Source: Streptococcus pneumoniae
GTDB lineage: Bacteria; Bacillota; Bacilli; Lactobacillales; Streptococcaceae
Length of the DNA stretch: 64,000 nucleotides
Direction: 5' to 3'
Assembly (NCBI RefSeq): GCF_001113365.1
Contig: NZ_CKYA01000002.1
Location: 62,001 to 126,000, forward strand
Made by a program: the position numbers and the translations under genes. This document shows positions 43,546 to 51,311 of this stretch, one piece after another (the stretch's first letter is position 1; every line of letters starts with the position of its first letter). The notes beneath the pieces were generated by a model that ran no database searches, was not told where the DNA came from, and saw only the letters and a list, made by a program, of their open reading frames with translations.

Positions 43546-43956
43546 TTAGGCATTTTTGATGGTTTCAGCGATTTGAGCAAGTTTGTCAAAGTCTGGTTCG
43601 TGGGCGATAAAATCAATCTTGAGGTCATCGTCCGCACTGTAGCGAGGTACGAGGTGAACGTGGGTGTGAAAGACTGTTTGCCCTGCGATTTCTTCACAGT
43701 TGGCAATGATATTCATACCAGCAGCCTTGGTAGCTTTCATGACTTTTTGAGCTACTTTTGGTACTTGGGCAAAGAGTTGGCTGGCGCTAGTAGCATCCAT
43801 TTCCAAAAGATTGCGATAGTGTTCTTTGGGTACGACTAAGGTGTGTCCTGGTGTCACTTGAGAAATATCAAGAAAGGCAAGAATCTGCTCATCTTCATAT
43901 ACTTTTGAAGCAGGAATTTCCCCTGCGATGATTTTACAAAAAATGCAATCTGACAT
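43546..43956 (-). CDS. HIT-family nucleotide hydrolase
   Basis: This 136-residue histidine-triad protein, of the type that hydrolyses AMP-linked nucleosides or dinucleoside polyphosphates, has the triad HTHVHLVPR near residue 97-105. The N-terminal CxxC of many bacterial HIT proteins is present as CIFCKIIAGEIPASKVYED. The gene is divergent from the Ecs-type ABC genes. The physiological substrate is unknown. Confidence 0.93.
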   Translation of the reverse strand: MSDCIFCKIIAGEIPASKVYEDEQILAFLDISQVTPGHTLVVPKEHYRNLLEMDATSASQLFAQVPKVAQKVMKATKAAGMNIIANCEEIAGQTVFHTHVHLVPRYSADDDLKIDFIAHEPDFDKLAQIAETIKNA

Positions 43957-44023
43957 AAAATCTACCTCTACTGTATTGAATTTTGATATAATATAGCTAC
44001 ATTATACCAGATTTGGAGAAAAT

Positions 44024-44755
44024 ATGTTAGAAATTAAAAATCTGACAGGTGGCTATGTCCATGTCCCTGTCTTGAAAGATGTGTCTTTTACTGTTGAAAG
44101 TGGGCAGTTGGTTGGTTTGATTGGTCTCAATGGTGCTGGGAAATCGACGACAATCAATGAGATTATCGGTCTGTTGACACCTTATAGTGGCTCCATCAAT
44201 ATCAATGGTCTGACCCTGCAAGAAGACGCGACTAGCTACCGCAAGCAAATTGGCTACATTCCTGAGACACCTAGCTTGTATGAGGAATTGACACTCAGAG
44301 AGCATATCGAAACGGTTGCCATGGCTTATGGTATTGAGCTAAAAGTGGCTTTTGAGCGAGTAGAACCCTTGTTAAAAATGTTTCGTCTGGACCAGAAATT
44401 GGACTGGTTCCCAGTTTATTTTTCAAAAGGGATGAAGCAGAAGGTCATGATTATCTGTGCTTTTGTGGTGGATCCGAGTCTCTTTATCGTGGATGAGCCC
44501 TTCCTCGGTCTTGATCCGCTAGCTATTGCGGACTTGATTCAGCTTTTGGATGTTGAAAAGAAAAAGGGCAAGTCCATTCTTATGAGTACCCACGTGCTGG
44601 ATTCAGCGGAAAAGATGTGTGATGCCTTTGTCATTCTTCACAAGGGAGAGGTGCGTGCTAAGGGAAATCTGACTCAACTGCGCGAAGCCTTTGATATGCC
44701 TGAGGCTAGTTTGAATGATATTTACTTGGCTCTGACCAAAGAGGAGGAGCTATGA
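44024..44755 (+). CDS. ecsA: ABC transporter ATPase, EcsA-like
   Basis: This 243-residue ABC ATPase has Walker A GLNGAGKST, a Q-loop, a degenerate signature YFSKGMKQK in place of LSGGQ, Walker B SLFIVDEPFLGLD and switch His in STHV. The altered signature is typical of EcsA. An extended -10 (TGATATAAT, 43984-43992) lies upstream. It overlaps ecsB by 4 bases (ATGA). In Bacillus the Ecs exporter is linked to regulated intramembrane proteolysis and to secretion and competence; in streptococci it is linked to peptide handling. Confidence 0.9.
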   Translation: MLEIKNLTGGYVHVPVLKDVSFTVESGQLVGLIGLNGAGKSTTINEIIGLLTPYSGSININGLTLQEDATSYRKQIGYIPETPSLYEELTLREHIETVAMAYGIELKVAFERVEPLLKMFRLDQKLDWFPVYFSKGMKQKVMIICAFVVDPSLFIVDEPFLGLDPLAIADLIQLLDVEKKKGKSILMSTHVLDSAEKMCDAFVILHKGEVRAKGNLTQLREAFDMPEASLNDIYLALTKEEEL

Positions 44756-45801
44756 AAGACTTGTTTTTAAAGAGAAAGCAGGCTTTTCGTAAGGAGTGTG
44801 TCGGTTATCTGCGCTATGTTCTCAATGACCACTTTGTCTTGTTCCTGCTTGTTCTGCTGGGCTTTCTAGCCTACCAGTACAGTCAACTCTTGCAACATTT
44901 TCCTGAAAATCATTGGCCCATCCTTTTATTTGTAGGAATTACGTCTGTTTTACTTTTGCTTTGGGGTGGAATTGCCACCTATATGGAGGCTCCAGACAAG
45001 CTCTTTCTCTTGGTTGGAGAAGAGGAAATCAAGCTCCATCTCAAGCGTCAAACTGGCATTTCCCTAGTCTTTTGGCTCTTTGTCCAGACCCTTTTCTTGC
45101 TGTTATCTGCGCCCTTATTTTTAGCCATGGGTTATGGCTTGCCTGTTTTTCTGGTCTATGTGCTTTTATTGGGGGTAGGAAAATATTTCCTCTTTCGTCA
45201 AAAGGCTAGTAAATTTTTCACGGAAACTGGACTGGACTGGGACTATGTTATTTCCCAAGAAAGCAAGCGTAAGCAAGTCTTGCTTCGTTTCTTTGCCCTC
45301 TTTACGCAGGTCAAGGGGATTTCAAACAGTGTCAAGCGTCGTGCCTATCTGGACTTTATCCTAAAGGCTGTTCAGAAGGTGCCTGGAAAGATTTGGCAAA
45401 ATCTCTATCTGCGTTCTTATCTGCGAAATGGAGACCTCTTTGCTCTCAGTCTGCGTCTGCTCTTGCTTTCCTTACTGGCGCAGGTCTTTATCGAGCAAGC
45501 TTGGATTGCGACAGCAGTGGTGGTTCTCTTTAACTACCTCTTGCTCTTCCAGTTGCTGGCTCTCTATCACGCCTTTGACTACCAGTATTTGACCCAACTC
45601 TTTCCGCTGGACAAGGGGCAAAAGGAAAAAGGCTTACAGACTGTAGTCCGAGGATTGACCAGTTTGGTCTTAGTAGTGGAATTAGTTGTTGGGTTGATTA
45701 CCTTCCAAGAAAAACTAGCCCTTCTAGCCTTACTGGGAGCTGGTTTGGTTTTACTAGTCTTGTATTTGCCTTATCAGGTCAAACGTCAGATGCAGGACTA
45801 A
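44752..45801 (+). CDS. ecsB: ABC transporter permease, EcsB-like
   Basis: This 349-residue membrane protein has two hydrophobic blocks of several helices separated by a basic cytoplasmic region (about 160-230), the EcsB layout. It is translationally coupled to the ATPase by an ATGA overlap. A bidirectional terminator at 45821-45858 separates it from convergent blpT. Confidence 0.88.
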   Translation: MKDLFLKRKQAFRKECVGYLRYVLNDHFVLFLLVLLGFLAYQYSQLLQHFPENHWPILLFVGITSVLLLLWGGIATYMEAPDKLFLLVGEEEIKLHLKRQTGISLVFWLFVQTLFLLLSAPLFLAMGYGLPVFLVYVLLLGVGKYFLFRQKASKFFTETGLDWDYVISQESKRKQVLLRFFALFTQVKGISNSVKRRAYLDFILKAVQKVPGKIWQNLYLRSYLRNGDLFALSLRLLLLSLLAQVFIEQAWIATAVVVLFNYLLLFQLLALYHAFDYQYLTQLFPLDKGQKEKGLQTVVRGLTSLVLVVELVVGLITFQEKLALLALLGAGLVLLVLYLPYQVKRQMQD

Positions 45802-45820
45802 CATTGCCTATATGACACTA

Positions 45821-45858
45821 AAAAAGAAGTTGAGTTCAGTTTGTCTCAGCTTCTTTTT
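45821..45858. terminator. Bidirectional terminator between ecsB and blpT
   Basis: AAAAAGAAGTTGAG (45821-45834) pairs with CTCAGCTTCTTTTT (45845-45858) with one G-U pair. Confidence 0.88.
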
Positions 45859-45863
45859 AGTTG

Positions 45864-46193
45864 CTACAGGATAATGGTTGGCCCGTAGAGACTCAACTTG
45901 GTCTTGACCTGGTCAAAGTGGAAGCGGTCATATGCCCGCCAAGCAGCGCGAGTAGGAGCATCTGGATTGAGAGCGCTGAGTCCCATGAGAAGACTGGAAG
46001 TCTGGTAAAATTTTTCCAGTTCAATCAAGACTCGATTATCCACTGTTTCAGCCTTGGCTAGAAAGCCAAGAATAGAGTTTAATTGCTCCTGAAAACGGAC
46101 GTCGTCAGCGCTTGCCCGTTTGCATGCTTGATAGGCTTTGTTTAAGTCAGTAATCAAAGTCTGAGCTCTTTTGATAGGGTCTGTATCTGTCAT
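45864..46193 (-). CDS. blpT: BlpT, blp-locus protein
   Basis: This 109-residue soluble helical protein (start MTDTDPIKRAQTLITDLNKAY, end LSLYGPTIIL) matches BlpT in position and sequence as I remember it from pneumococcus. It lies at the edge of the locus, opposite to blpRH. Its promoter carries a BlpR-type direct repeat with the same geometry as those in front of the immunity genes, so it belongs to the regulon. Its biochemical role is unknown. Confidence 0.82.
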   Translation of the reverse strand: MTDTDPIKRAQTLITDLNKAYQACKRASADDVRFQEQLNSILGFLAKAETVDNRVLIELEKFYQTSSLLMGLSALNPDAPTRAAWRAYDRFHFDQVKTKLSLYGPTIIL

Positions 46194-46255
46194 GAGAATT
46201 CCTCCTTTAATCTGGGTGCTAGTCTTGCTTCTAGCAATTGTGTTTTGATACTGTC

Positions 46256-46322
46256 AGTCTATCACTTTTATCTCCTTTTTCACCATAAAATCTTTAATTG
46301 TCCTTGAAATTTCCTGAATGGT
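46256..46322 (-). promoter_or_regulatory. BlpR-type promoter of blpT
   Basis: On the minus strand, ACCATTCAGGAA (46322-46311) and ACAATTAAAGAT (46301-46290) are direct repeats starting 21 bases apart. After 28 bases comes TAGACT (46261-46256) preceded by TGA, an extended -10. The rest of the 46194-46488 spacer holds the basal blpR promoter region (TATGATAAAAT near 46337) and no gene. Confidence 0.75.
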
Positions 46323-46488
46323 ACTGTTAAGATTTTATGATAAAATAGTGGTAAGATTATCATGCTTATTTGAGGAACAAGCTACCTTTCAGGAGCGTTG
46401 AAGGCCTGTTTAGGATTTGGTGGGCTTGTATCATAGTATTTTTGCTATTCTCTTTTTAGGAAGAAATCGAAACAAGGAGAGTAAGAAG

Positions 46489-47226
46489 ATGAGAATATTT
46501 GTTTTAGAAGATGATTTTTCCCAACAGACTAGAATTGAAACGACGATTGAGAAACTCTTGAAGGAACACCATATCATTCCCAGCTCTTTTGAGGTCTTTG
46601 GTAAGCCAGACCAACTGCTGGCAGAGGTGCATGAGAAGGGAGCCCATCAGCTATTCTTTTTGGATATTGAGATTCGAAACGAGGAGATGAAAGGCTTAGA
46701 GGTGGCTAGAAAGATTCGGGATCGGGATCCTTATGCTCTCATCGTCTTTGTGACGACTCACTCGGAGTTTATGCCCCTGTCCTTTCGCTACCAAGTGTCT
46801 GCTTTGGACTACATTGATAAGGCCTTGTCAGCAGAGGAGTTTGAATCTCGGATCGAGACAGCCCTTCTCTATGCCAATAGTCAAGACAGTAAAAGTCTGG
46901 CGGAAGATTGCTTTTACTTTAAATCAAAATTTGCCCAATTCCAGTATCCTTTTAAAGAGGTTTATTATCTTGAAACATCGCCCAGAGCCCATCGTGTTAT
47001 TCTTTATACCAAGACAGATAGGCTGGAATTTACAGCGAGTTTAGAGGAGGTTTTCAAGCAGGAACCCCGTCTCTTGCAGTGCCATCGCTCTTTTCTCATC
47101 AATCCTGCCAATGTGGTTCGTTTGGATAAGAAAGAAAAACTTCTTTACTTTCCCAATGGTGGAAGCTGTATGATAGCGCGTTATAAGGTCAGGGAAGTGT
47201 CTGAGGCTATCAATAACTTGCATTGA
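46489..47226 (+). CDS. blpR: Response regulator BlpR, LytTR family
   Basis: This 245-residue AgrA/ComE-type regulator has a receiver domain with phosphoacceptor D59 (LFFLDIE) and a C-terminal LytTR DNA-binding domain (about 140-240, with CHRSFLINPANV). The start is ATG 46489, 8 bases after AAGGAGAG; the longest frame extends 24 codons upstream without a ribosome site. It is followed after 13 bases by blpH. It should bind the paired 12-bp repeats found in front of four blp transcription units. Confidence 0.92.
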   Translation: MRIFVLEDDFSQQTRIETTIEKLLKEHHIIPSSFEVFGKPDQLLAEVHEKGAHQLFFLDIEIRNEEMKGLEVARKIRDRDPYALIVFVTTHSEFMPLSFRYQVSALDYIDKALSAEEFESRIETALLYANSQDSKSLAEDCFYFKSKFAQFQYPFKEVYYLETSPRAHRVILYTKTDRLEFTASLEEVFKQEPRLLQCHRSFLINPANVVRLDKKEKLLYFPNGGSCMIARYKVREVSEAINNLH

Positions 47227-47239
47227 GTTAGGAGAACTT

Positions 47240-48589
47240 ATGTATAATATTTGGATTATATTGTATACACTTGTTACTCATGGGTTAGAAATTGTCATTT
47301 TCTTTAAGGTGGATGGAATTGGTATCACTTTTGAGAGGATTTTTAAGGCTTTTCTTTTTAAGATACTGTTGGCCTTTGTTTTTTTAATGATTGAATATAT
47401 GGTAGGATATAATTACCTATTTTATTTTATGGAACCCTTGTACGGCATAGGCTTATCTTTCTTATTGTTAAGAGGACTTCCTAAAAAACTCCTTCTCTTT
47501 TATGGTCTCTTTCCAATGATATTAGTGAATCTCTTTCATAGAGGTGTTTCCTATTTTGTGCTTCCATTTTTGGGACAAGGGCAAGTATATGATGACTACT
47601 CATTTGCTTGGTTATGTATAATAATTTTCAATTTCTTCATTTCCCTAGTCTTTTTGAAATGGTTGGACTATGATTTCACTAACTTGAGAAGGGAGATTCT
47701 AGATAAAACTTTTCAAAAGTCCCTGACTAAGATTAACTGGATAATGGGGGCGTACTATTTGGTGATGCAAAGTCTGTCTTTCTTTGAATATGAACAAGGT
47801 ATTCAATCAAAGACTGTTCGCCATCTGATTCTGGTGTTTTACTTTCTCTTTTTTATGGGGATTATCAAGAAACTGGATACCTATTTGAAGGACAAACTCC
47901 ATGAGAGACTGAACCAAGAGCAGGCCTTGCGCTACAGAGATATGGAACGCTATAGTCGGCATATAGAGGAACTTTACAAGGAAGTACGGAGCTTTCGCCA
48001 TGACTACACTAACCTCTTAACCAGCTTACGTCTGGGCATTGAAGAGGAGGATATGGAGCAGATAAAAGAGGTCTACGGCTCCGTCCTAAAAGATTCCAGT
48101 CAGAAATTGCAGGACAATAAATATGACCTTGGGCGATTGGTGAATGTTCGGGACCGCGCCCTCAAAAGTCTCCTAGCAGGGAAATTTTTAAAAGCCAGAG
48201 ATAAGAACATTGTCTTTAATGTCGAAGTTCCAGAGGAGATTCAGGTCGAGGGGATGAGCCTACTTGATTTTCTAACCATTGTGTCTATCCTTTGTGACAA
48301 TGCTATTGAAGCCAGTGTAGAGGCTAGTCAACCTCATGTTTCAATTGCTTTTTTAAAAAATGGAGTACAGGAGACCTTTATCATCGAAAATGCCATCAAA
48401 GAAGAGGGGATAGATATTTCTGAGATTTTCTCCTTTGGAGCCAGTTCTAAAGGGGAGGAGAGAGGAGTTGGTCTCTATACCGTCATGAAAATTGTGGAAA
48501 GCCATCCTAATACCAGTCTAAATACCACCTGCCAAAATCAAGTCTTTCGTCAGGTTTTAACGGTTCATTTGCTGTCAGTTGATGATTAG
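47240..48589 (+). CDS. blpH: Sensor histidine kinase BlpH (HPK10 class)
   Basis: This 449-residue peptide-pheromone receptor kinase has six or seven N-terminal membrane helices (about 1-210), a phosphoacceptor motif SFRHDYTNLL with H254, and a GHKL ATPase domain with DNAIEAS and GVGLYTVMK. It normally senses BlpC exported by BlpAB. Neither blpC nor blpAB is encoded downstream here, so this receptor must answer a peptide from other cells or elsewhere in the genome, or be unused. No frameshift is seen. Confidence 0.92.
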   Translation: MYNIWIILYTLVTHGLEIVIFFKVDGIGITFERIFKAFLFKILLAFVFLMIEYMVGYNYLFYFMEPLYGIGLSFLLLRGLPKKLLLFYGLFPMILVNLFHRGVSYFVLPFLGQGQVYDDYSFAWLCIIIFNFFISLVFLKWLDYDFTNLRREILDKTFQKSLTKINWIMGAYYLVMQSLSFFEYEQGIQSKTVRHLILVFYFLFFMGIIKKLDTYLKDKLHERLNQEQALRYRDMERYSRHIEELYKEVRSFRHDYTNLLTSLRLGIEEEDMEQIKEVYGSVLKDSSQKLQDNKYDLGRLVNVRDRALKSLLAGKFLKARDKNIVFNVEVPEEIQVEGMSLLDFLTIVSILCDNAIEASVEASQPHVSIAFLKNGVQETFIIENAIKEEGIDISEIFSFGASSKGEERGVGLYTVMKIVESHPNTSLNTTCQNQVFRQVLTVHLLSVDD

Positions 48590-48657
48590 AAGACTTGTGG
48601 GAAGAAGTACTGCCTGTAGTCATCAATTAAAATGCCATAGTATATGAGGTGCCCTAT

Positions 48658-49014
48658 ATGAATAAGAAATCCTTTTTTATCATCTGTTCTACGTTGATCA
48701 TAGCATCGAATCTTCTCATGATTTCCGTGGTGAACGAGGGAGAAGAAACGGGGAGCAATCTGTTTGTGATTGCTATAGCCTGTGTTATGTTACCATCCTT
48801 TTTATATGCGGTTGAGAACCGAATGGCTTCTTTAATTAGGACAGGGTCAGTAGCTTCACTCTTATTGACAGTATTGTCTTTAGTCCGTCTTGTCAACAGA
48901 ATAGAGAGGACGCCTGAAATCCTCAACATTATCATTACTCTTCTGGTTTTGGCAGGTGGGACAGCCTGTATCCTGGTTGCGATTATGAGAATATATGAGA
49001 ACAGACGGAAGTAA
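48658..49014 (+). CDS. Small membrane protein downstream of blpH
   Basis: The 118-residue product has about four hydrophobic helices and a basic C-terminus (IYENRRK). ATG 48658 follows GAGGTG; the longest frame starts three codons earlier. It occupies the place where blpC is found in complete loci. It resembles small immunity-like membrane proteins in size and layout but I do not recognise a family. It is followed by a terminator. Confidence 0.65.
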   Translation: MNKKSFFIICSTLIIASNLLMISVVNEGEETGSNLFVIAIACVMLPSFLYAVENRMASLIRTGSVASLLLTVLSLVRLVNRIERTPEILNIIITLLVLAGGTACILVAIMRIYENRRK

Positions 49015-49055
49015 GGGCGAGTAGTTAGGTCTTTATGTTGTCAAATTCCCCTAGG

Positions 49056-49084
49056 GCAAGTATGTTTTTCATGCTTGCTTTTTT
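49056..49084 (+). terminator. Terminator abutting BlpR promoter P1
   Basis: GCAAGTATG/CATGCTTGC (49056-49064 with 49070-49078) is followed by six Ts. The same hairpin recurs at 49540-49562, also directly before a BlpR promoter. Confidence 0.85.
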
Positions 49085-49093
49085 AAATTTTTT

Positions 49094-49160
49094 ACAATTC
49101 AAGATGTTTTGATGACCATTTATGATTTGGATGGAAAATTTTAAAAAATAGTAGTATACT
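49094..49160 (+). promoter_or_regulatory. BlpR-type promoter P1
   Basis: Direct repeats ACAATTCAAGAT (49094-49105) and ACCATTTATGAT (49115-49126) start 21 bases apart; 28 bases later is TATACT (49155-49160). It drives the decayed leader region and the 39-codon gene. Confidence 0.82.
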
Positions 49161-49208
49161 AACCTTATTAAGGTTGTAATAGGACGAAAGTAAAAAGAGG
49201 TATTCCTC

Positions 49209-49283
49209 GTGAATGCAAAAACAATGTTACAATTGGCTATTATGGTTGCTTAAAGACTTGAGCTTGTGTACTTGGAGGTAATT
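49209..49283 (+). pseudogene. Decayed double-glycine bacteriocin leader
   Basis: GTG-started codons read MNAKTMLQLAIMVA then stop, close to blp leaders of the type MNTKTMxQFxIM. In a shifted frame the following bases read ACVLGGN, like the leader end LACVEGG. AGAGG precedes the GTG. The simplest reading is a bacteriocin leader broken by a start change, a stop and a frameshift. Confidence 0.45.
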
Positions 49284-49403
49284 ATGGATTTCAAAAGTTT
49301 TATTATTGGTTTAGTAGTTGGTATATTTGGTCCTTATATGGATGATTTAATTAGAAAAATATTTTCAAAATCTCCCAAAAAGGATACAGATAGTACCCCC
49401 TAA
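49284..49403 (+). CDS. 39-residue hydrophobic peptide
   Basis: The peptide has one membrane segment (about residues 5-19, SFIIGLVVGIFGPYM) and a charged C-terminal tail (IRKIFSKSPKKDTDSTP). ATG 49284 follows GGAGGTAATT at good spacing. It stands alone between BlpR promoter P1 and a perfect terminator. It lacks a leader and a GG site, so it is not a standard blp bacteriocin. The shape (one helix plus basic tail) suits an immunity peptide or a small membrane-active toxin. Confidence 0.55.
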   Translation: MDFKSFIIGLVVGIFGPYMDDLIRKIFSKSPKKDTDSTP

Positions 49404-49414
49404 AAAATAAATTT

Positions 49415-49456
49415 CTCCCCTGTATTTGCTAGCTTAATTTACAGGGGAGTTTCTTT
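49415..49456 (+). terminator. Terminator of the 39-codon gene
   Basis: A perfect 10-bp stem CTCCCCTGTA/TACAGGGGAG (49415-49424 with 49440-49449) is followed by TTTCTTT. Confidence 0.88.
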
Positions 49457-49539
49457 AATTTTGTTTCGCCTGTCAAAATGATATGTGATAGCAGGATGAA
49501 AAGTCTACAAACAAGTTGGTATCAATACAATATAAAGAG

Positions 49540-49643
49540 GCAAGTATGTTTTTCATGCTTGCTTTTTAAATTTTTTACAATTCAAGATGTTTTGATGACC
49601 ATTCGTGATTTGAGTGATCCAAGGTCAAAATAAGTGCTATACT
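49540..49643 (+). promoter_or_regulatory. Terminator and BlpR-type promoter P2
   Basis: The hairpin GCAAGTATG/CATGCTTGC (49540-49562) is followed by direct repeats ACAATTCAAGAT (49577-49588) and ACCATTCGTGAT (49598-49609), then after 28 bases by TATACT (49638-49643) preceded by TGC. About 68 bases are almost identical to 49056-49122, so the terminator-promoter block has been duplicated. Confidence 0.85.
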
Positions 49644-49689
49644 AATAGTGTAAAGGTTCTAGCTCAATAAACATTTAGGAGGAAATCTT

Positions 49690-49854
49690 ATGAAGAAAAA
49701 AATACTTGTCATTTTCATCTTGTATCTAATCATGTCCATCTTTCTATATCCGCTTAGGGAGAGTGCTTGGTATCAGCTATTTTATACCATAGCCTATGTG
49801 ATTGCAGTTATGATCTATTTTGCTATTATTAAAAAGAAAGGAGCAAAGAAATGA
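49690..49854 (+). CDS. 54-residue membrane protein, blp immunity-like
   Basis: This protein has two hydrophobic helices (about 4-21 and 28-47) and a basic tail KKKGAKK. ATG 49690 follows TAGGAGGAAATC. Its stop overlaps the start of the next gene (AATGA), so the two are translated together under BlpR promoter P2. Size and placement fit blp or pnc immunity-type proteins. It is too short for default gene callers. Confidence 0.65.
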   Translation: MKKKILVIFILYLIMSIFLYPLRESAWYQLFYTIAYVIAVMIYFAIIKKKGAKK

Positions 49855-50255
49855 AAACTTTTCTTGCTAAAAAACGGAACATCTTTCTTGCGAGACTGTT
49901 CCTAGGTCAGTTGCCCTTGCTTGTCTCTACTTATCTATTTCTATCTCGTCAGTTTTTAAATTTTTCCTTAGTTTTCCAATTTCTCTTAGTAGTTATTAAC
50001 TTGGTTTCTATTTTGGTCACTGTTTACCTCACTAGGGAAATGAGGATAAGAGAATTTGAAGATGATGATTTGGTTAGTCCTAGAACCAATCAACTCATGT
50101 ATATCGGCTTGACAGGTTTTATGTCTATTATCTGTTTGTATAGAGGGATCACAGCAGCAGAATCTTACCAACAACTAATCGCTTATATTGGCGCTATTCT
50201 CTGCTTGATTATTATGCTTCTGCTCATGTGGGGTTTGAAATATTATAAAAAGTAG
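49851..50255 (+). CDS. 134-residue membrane protein, blp immunity-like
   Basis: This protein has four predicted membrane helices separated by a charged central loop (REMRIREFEDDDLVSPRT, about 62-79). AAAGGAGC precedes ATG 49851. It is the second gene of the P2 unit. Its C-terminal half is repeated as a broken fragment at 50604-50790. By position and topology it is a candidate bacteriocin immunity protein; no enzyme motif is visible. Confidence 0.68.
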   Translation: MKTFLAKKRNIFLARLFLGQLPLLVSTYLFLSRQFLNFSLVFQFLLVVINLVSILVTVYLTREMRIREFEDDDLVSPRTNQLMYIGLTGFMSIICLYRGITAAESYQQLIAYIGAILCLIIMLLLMWGLKYYKK

Positions 50256-50272
50256 GGGCTAATGAAGTTTTT

Positions 50273-50339
50273 GCAATTCAAGATGTCTCGATGACAATTC
50301 AAGATTTGGATGAAAAACTTTAACAAATAGTGCTATACT
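50273..50339 (+). promoter_or_regulatory. BlpR-type promoter P3
   Basis: Direct repeats GCAATTCAAGAT (50273-50284) and ACAATTCAAGAT (50294-50305) start 21 bases apart; 28 bases later comes TATACT (50334-50339) preceded by TGC. It drives the 59-codon gene and possibly the genes beyond. Confidence 0.82.
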
Positions 50340-50428
50340 GAAATTGTCAAATTTGCAACGGGTGCTGCTACATTCTGTTAAAAATCGCTCTTGATAAGCT
50401 GGATTTGTTAGGAAAGGAGTAAATAATT

Positions 50429-50608
50429 ATGGATAAGAAAAAGATAGTTTCAACTATAATATGTATAGTATTTCTTGTAGTGTCAGTAGATAATTTTTTT
50501 AGAGACTTAACCCCGTTATTGTTCATTTTAAATATTATTGGCCTAACTTGTTTTTTAGTGTTAATATACACTAACATAAAAGAGATGCTCTTAAATATAA
50601 GTAAATGA
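50429..50608 (+). CDS. 59-residue membrane protein in the blp locus
   Basis: Two hydrophobic helices (about 6-22 and 29-52) are joined by FFRDLTP. ATG 50429 follows GGAAAGGAG. It is the first gene after promoter P3. Its last codons fuse directly into a copied fragment of the 134-residue gene, so its 3' end was shaped by recombination and it may once have been longer or followed by another gene. It is probably immunity-like; the family is not recognised. Confidence 0.6.
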   Translation: MDKKKIVSTIICIVFLVVSVDNFFRDLTPLLFILNIIGLTCFLVLIYTNIKEMLLNISK

Positions 50609-50790
50609 TGATTTGGTTAGTCCTAGAACCAATCAACTCATGTTCATCGGCTTGACAGGCTTTATGTCTATTATCTGTTTGTATAGAGGTATTTCAGAAA
50701 CAGAATTCTATCAACAACTAATCGCTTATATAGGTGTATTCTCTACTTGTTTATCACGCTTCTGCTCATTTGGGGCTTGAAGTATTAAAA
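50604..50790 (+). pseudogene. Truncated copy of the 134-residue immunity-like gene
   Basis: The stretch repeats 50064-50255, encoding DDLVSPRTNQLMFIGLTGFMSIICLYRGI, then carries a one-base deletion near 50734 that shifts the frame to an early stop. It has no start codon or ribosome site and begins exactly where the 59-codon gene ends. Confidence 0.85.
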
Positions 50791-50876
50791 GTAGCTTTCT
50801 ATCCTTTTCTGACAGGATATTTGAGTAGAAGGCTCTATTAAATTGTTAGTGAAATAAATGAATGGAGGTATTTAAT

Positions 50877-51260
50877 ATGAAATACAGATTATTTCTTGTT
50901 ATTTTCTTGAGTAGTATGTTGGATATTCTTTTAGGGACATTTTTACAAATCTCTAATGTATCGATAGGTTGGATTGTTCTCTACAGTGGATTATTTGAAG
51001 CAGGAATTTTCCTTCTTGCTAATAAAGGGGTGGCGGTAAAAATCAAGGAAGTAGACATCCAAAACCGCTTTAAATTTATTTTTGGAAAAACGCTATGGTT
51101 TCAAATTCTTTTGCTCCTCTTTTTGGTGGTCAAACTGTATCTTGGTTTGGATGCGAGATTGATTTTATTCTATGGACATATTTTCATTGTCTTTAATACC
51201 TTAATGTATCTATTATCTAGTAGTCAGGTTAGCCTTAAAAAGAACAAATTGTCTTCTTAA
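50877..51260 (+). CDS. blpX: Blp-locus membrane protein, BlpX-like
   Basis: The 127-residue product has four membrane helices and a basic C-terminal tail (SLKKNKLSS). ATG 50877 lies 8 bases after GGAGG; an earlier in-frame ATG overlaps that site. Position directly before BlpY matches pneumococcal BlpX, an immunity-region protein. The assignment is by position and size rather than by any diagnostic motif. Confidence 0.6.
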   Translation: MKYRLFLVIFLSSMLDILLGTFLQISNVSIGWIVLYSGLFEAGIFLLANKGVAVKIKEVDIQNRFKFIFGKTLWFQILLLLFLVVKLYLGLDARLILFYGHIFIVFNTLMYLLSSSQVSLKKNKLSS

Positions 51261-51311
51261 TCTTACAGCAGTAGAGCCTGACAAGGGGATGTCATAGTGG
51301 GGAGGATTTCT

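Noticed and set aside
50346..50381. Bacteriocin tail remnant in the P3 leader (frame reading KFATGAATFC)
   Set aside because: The stretch is too short to support homology and there is no start codon or leader upstream.
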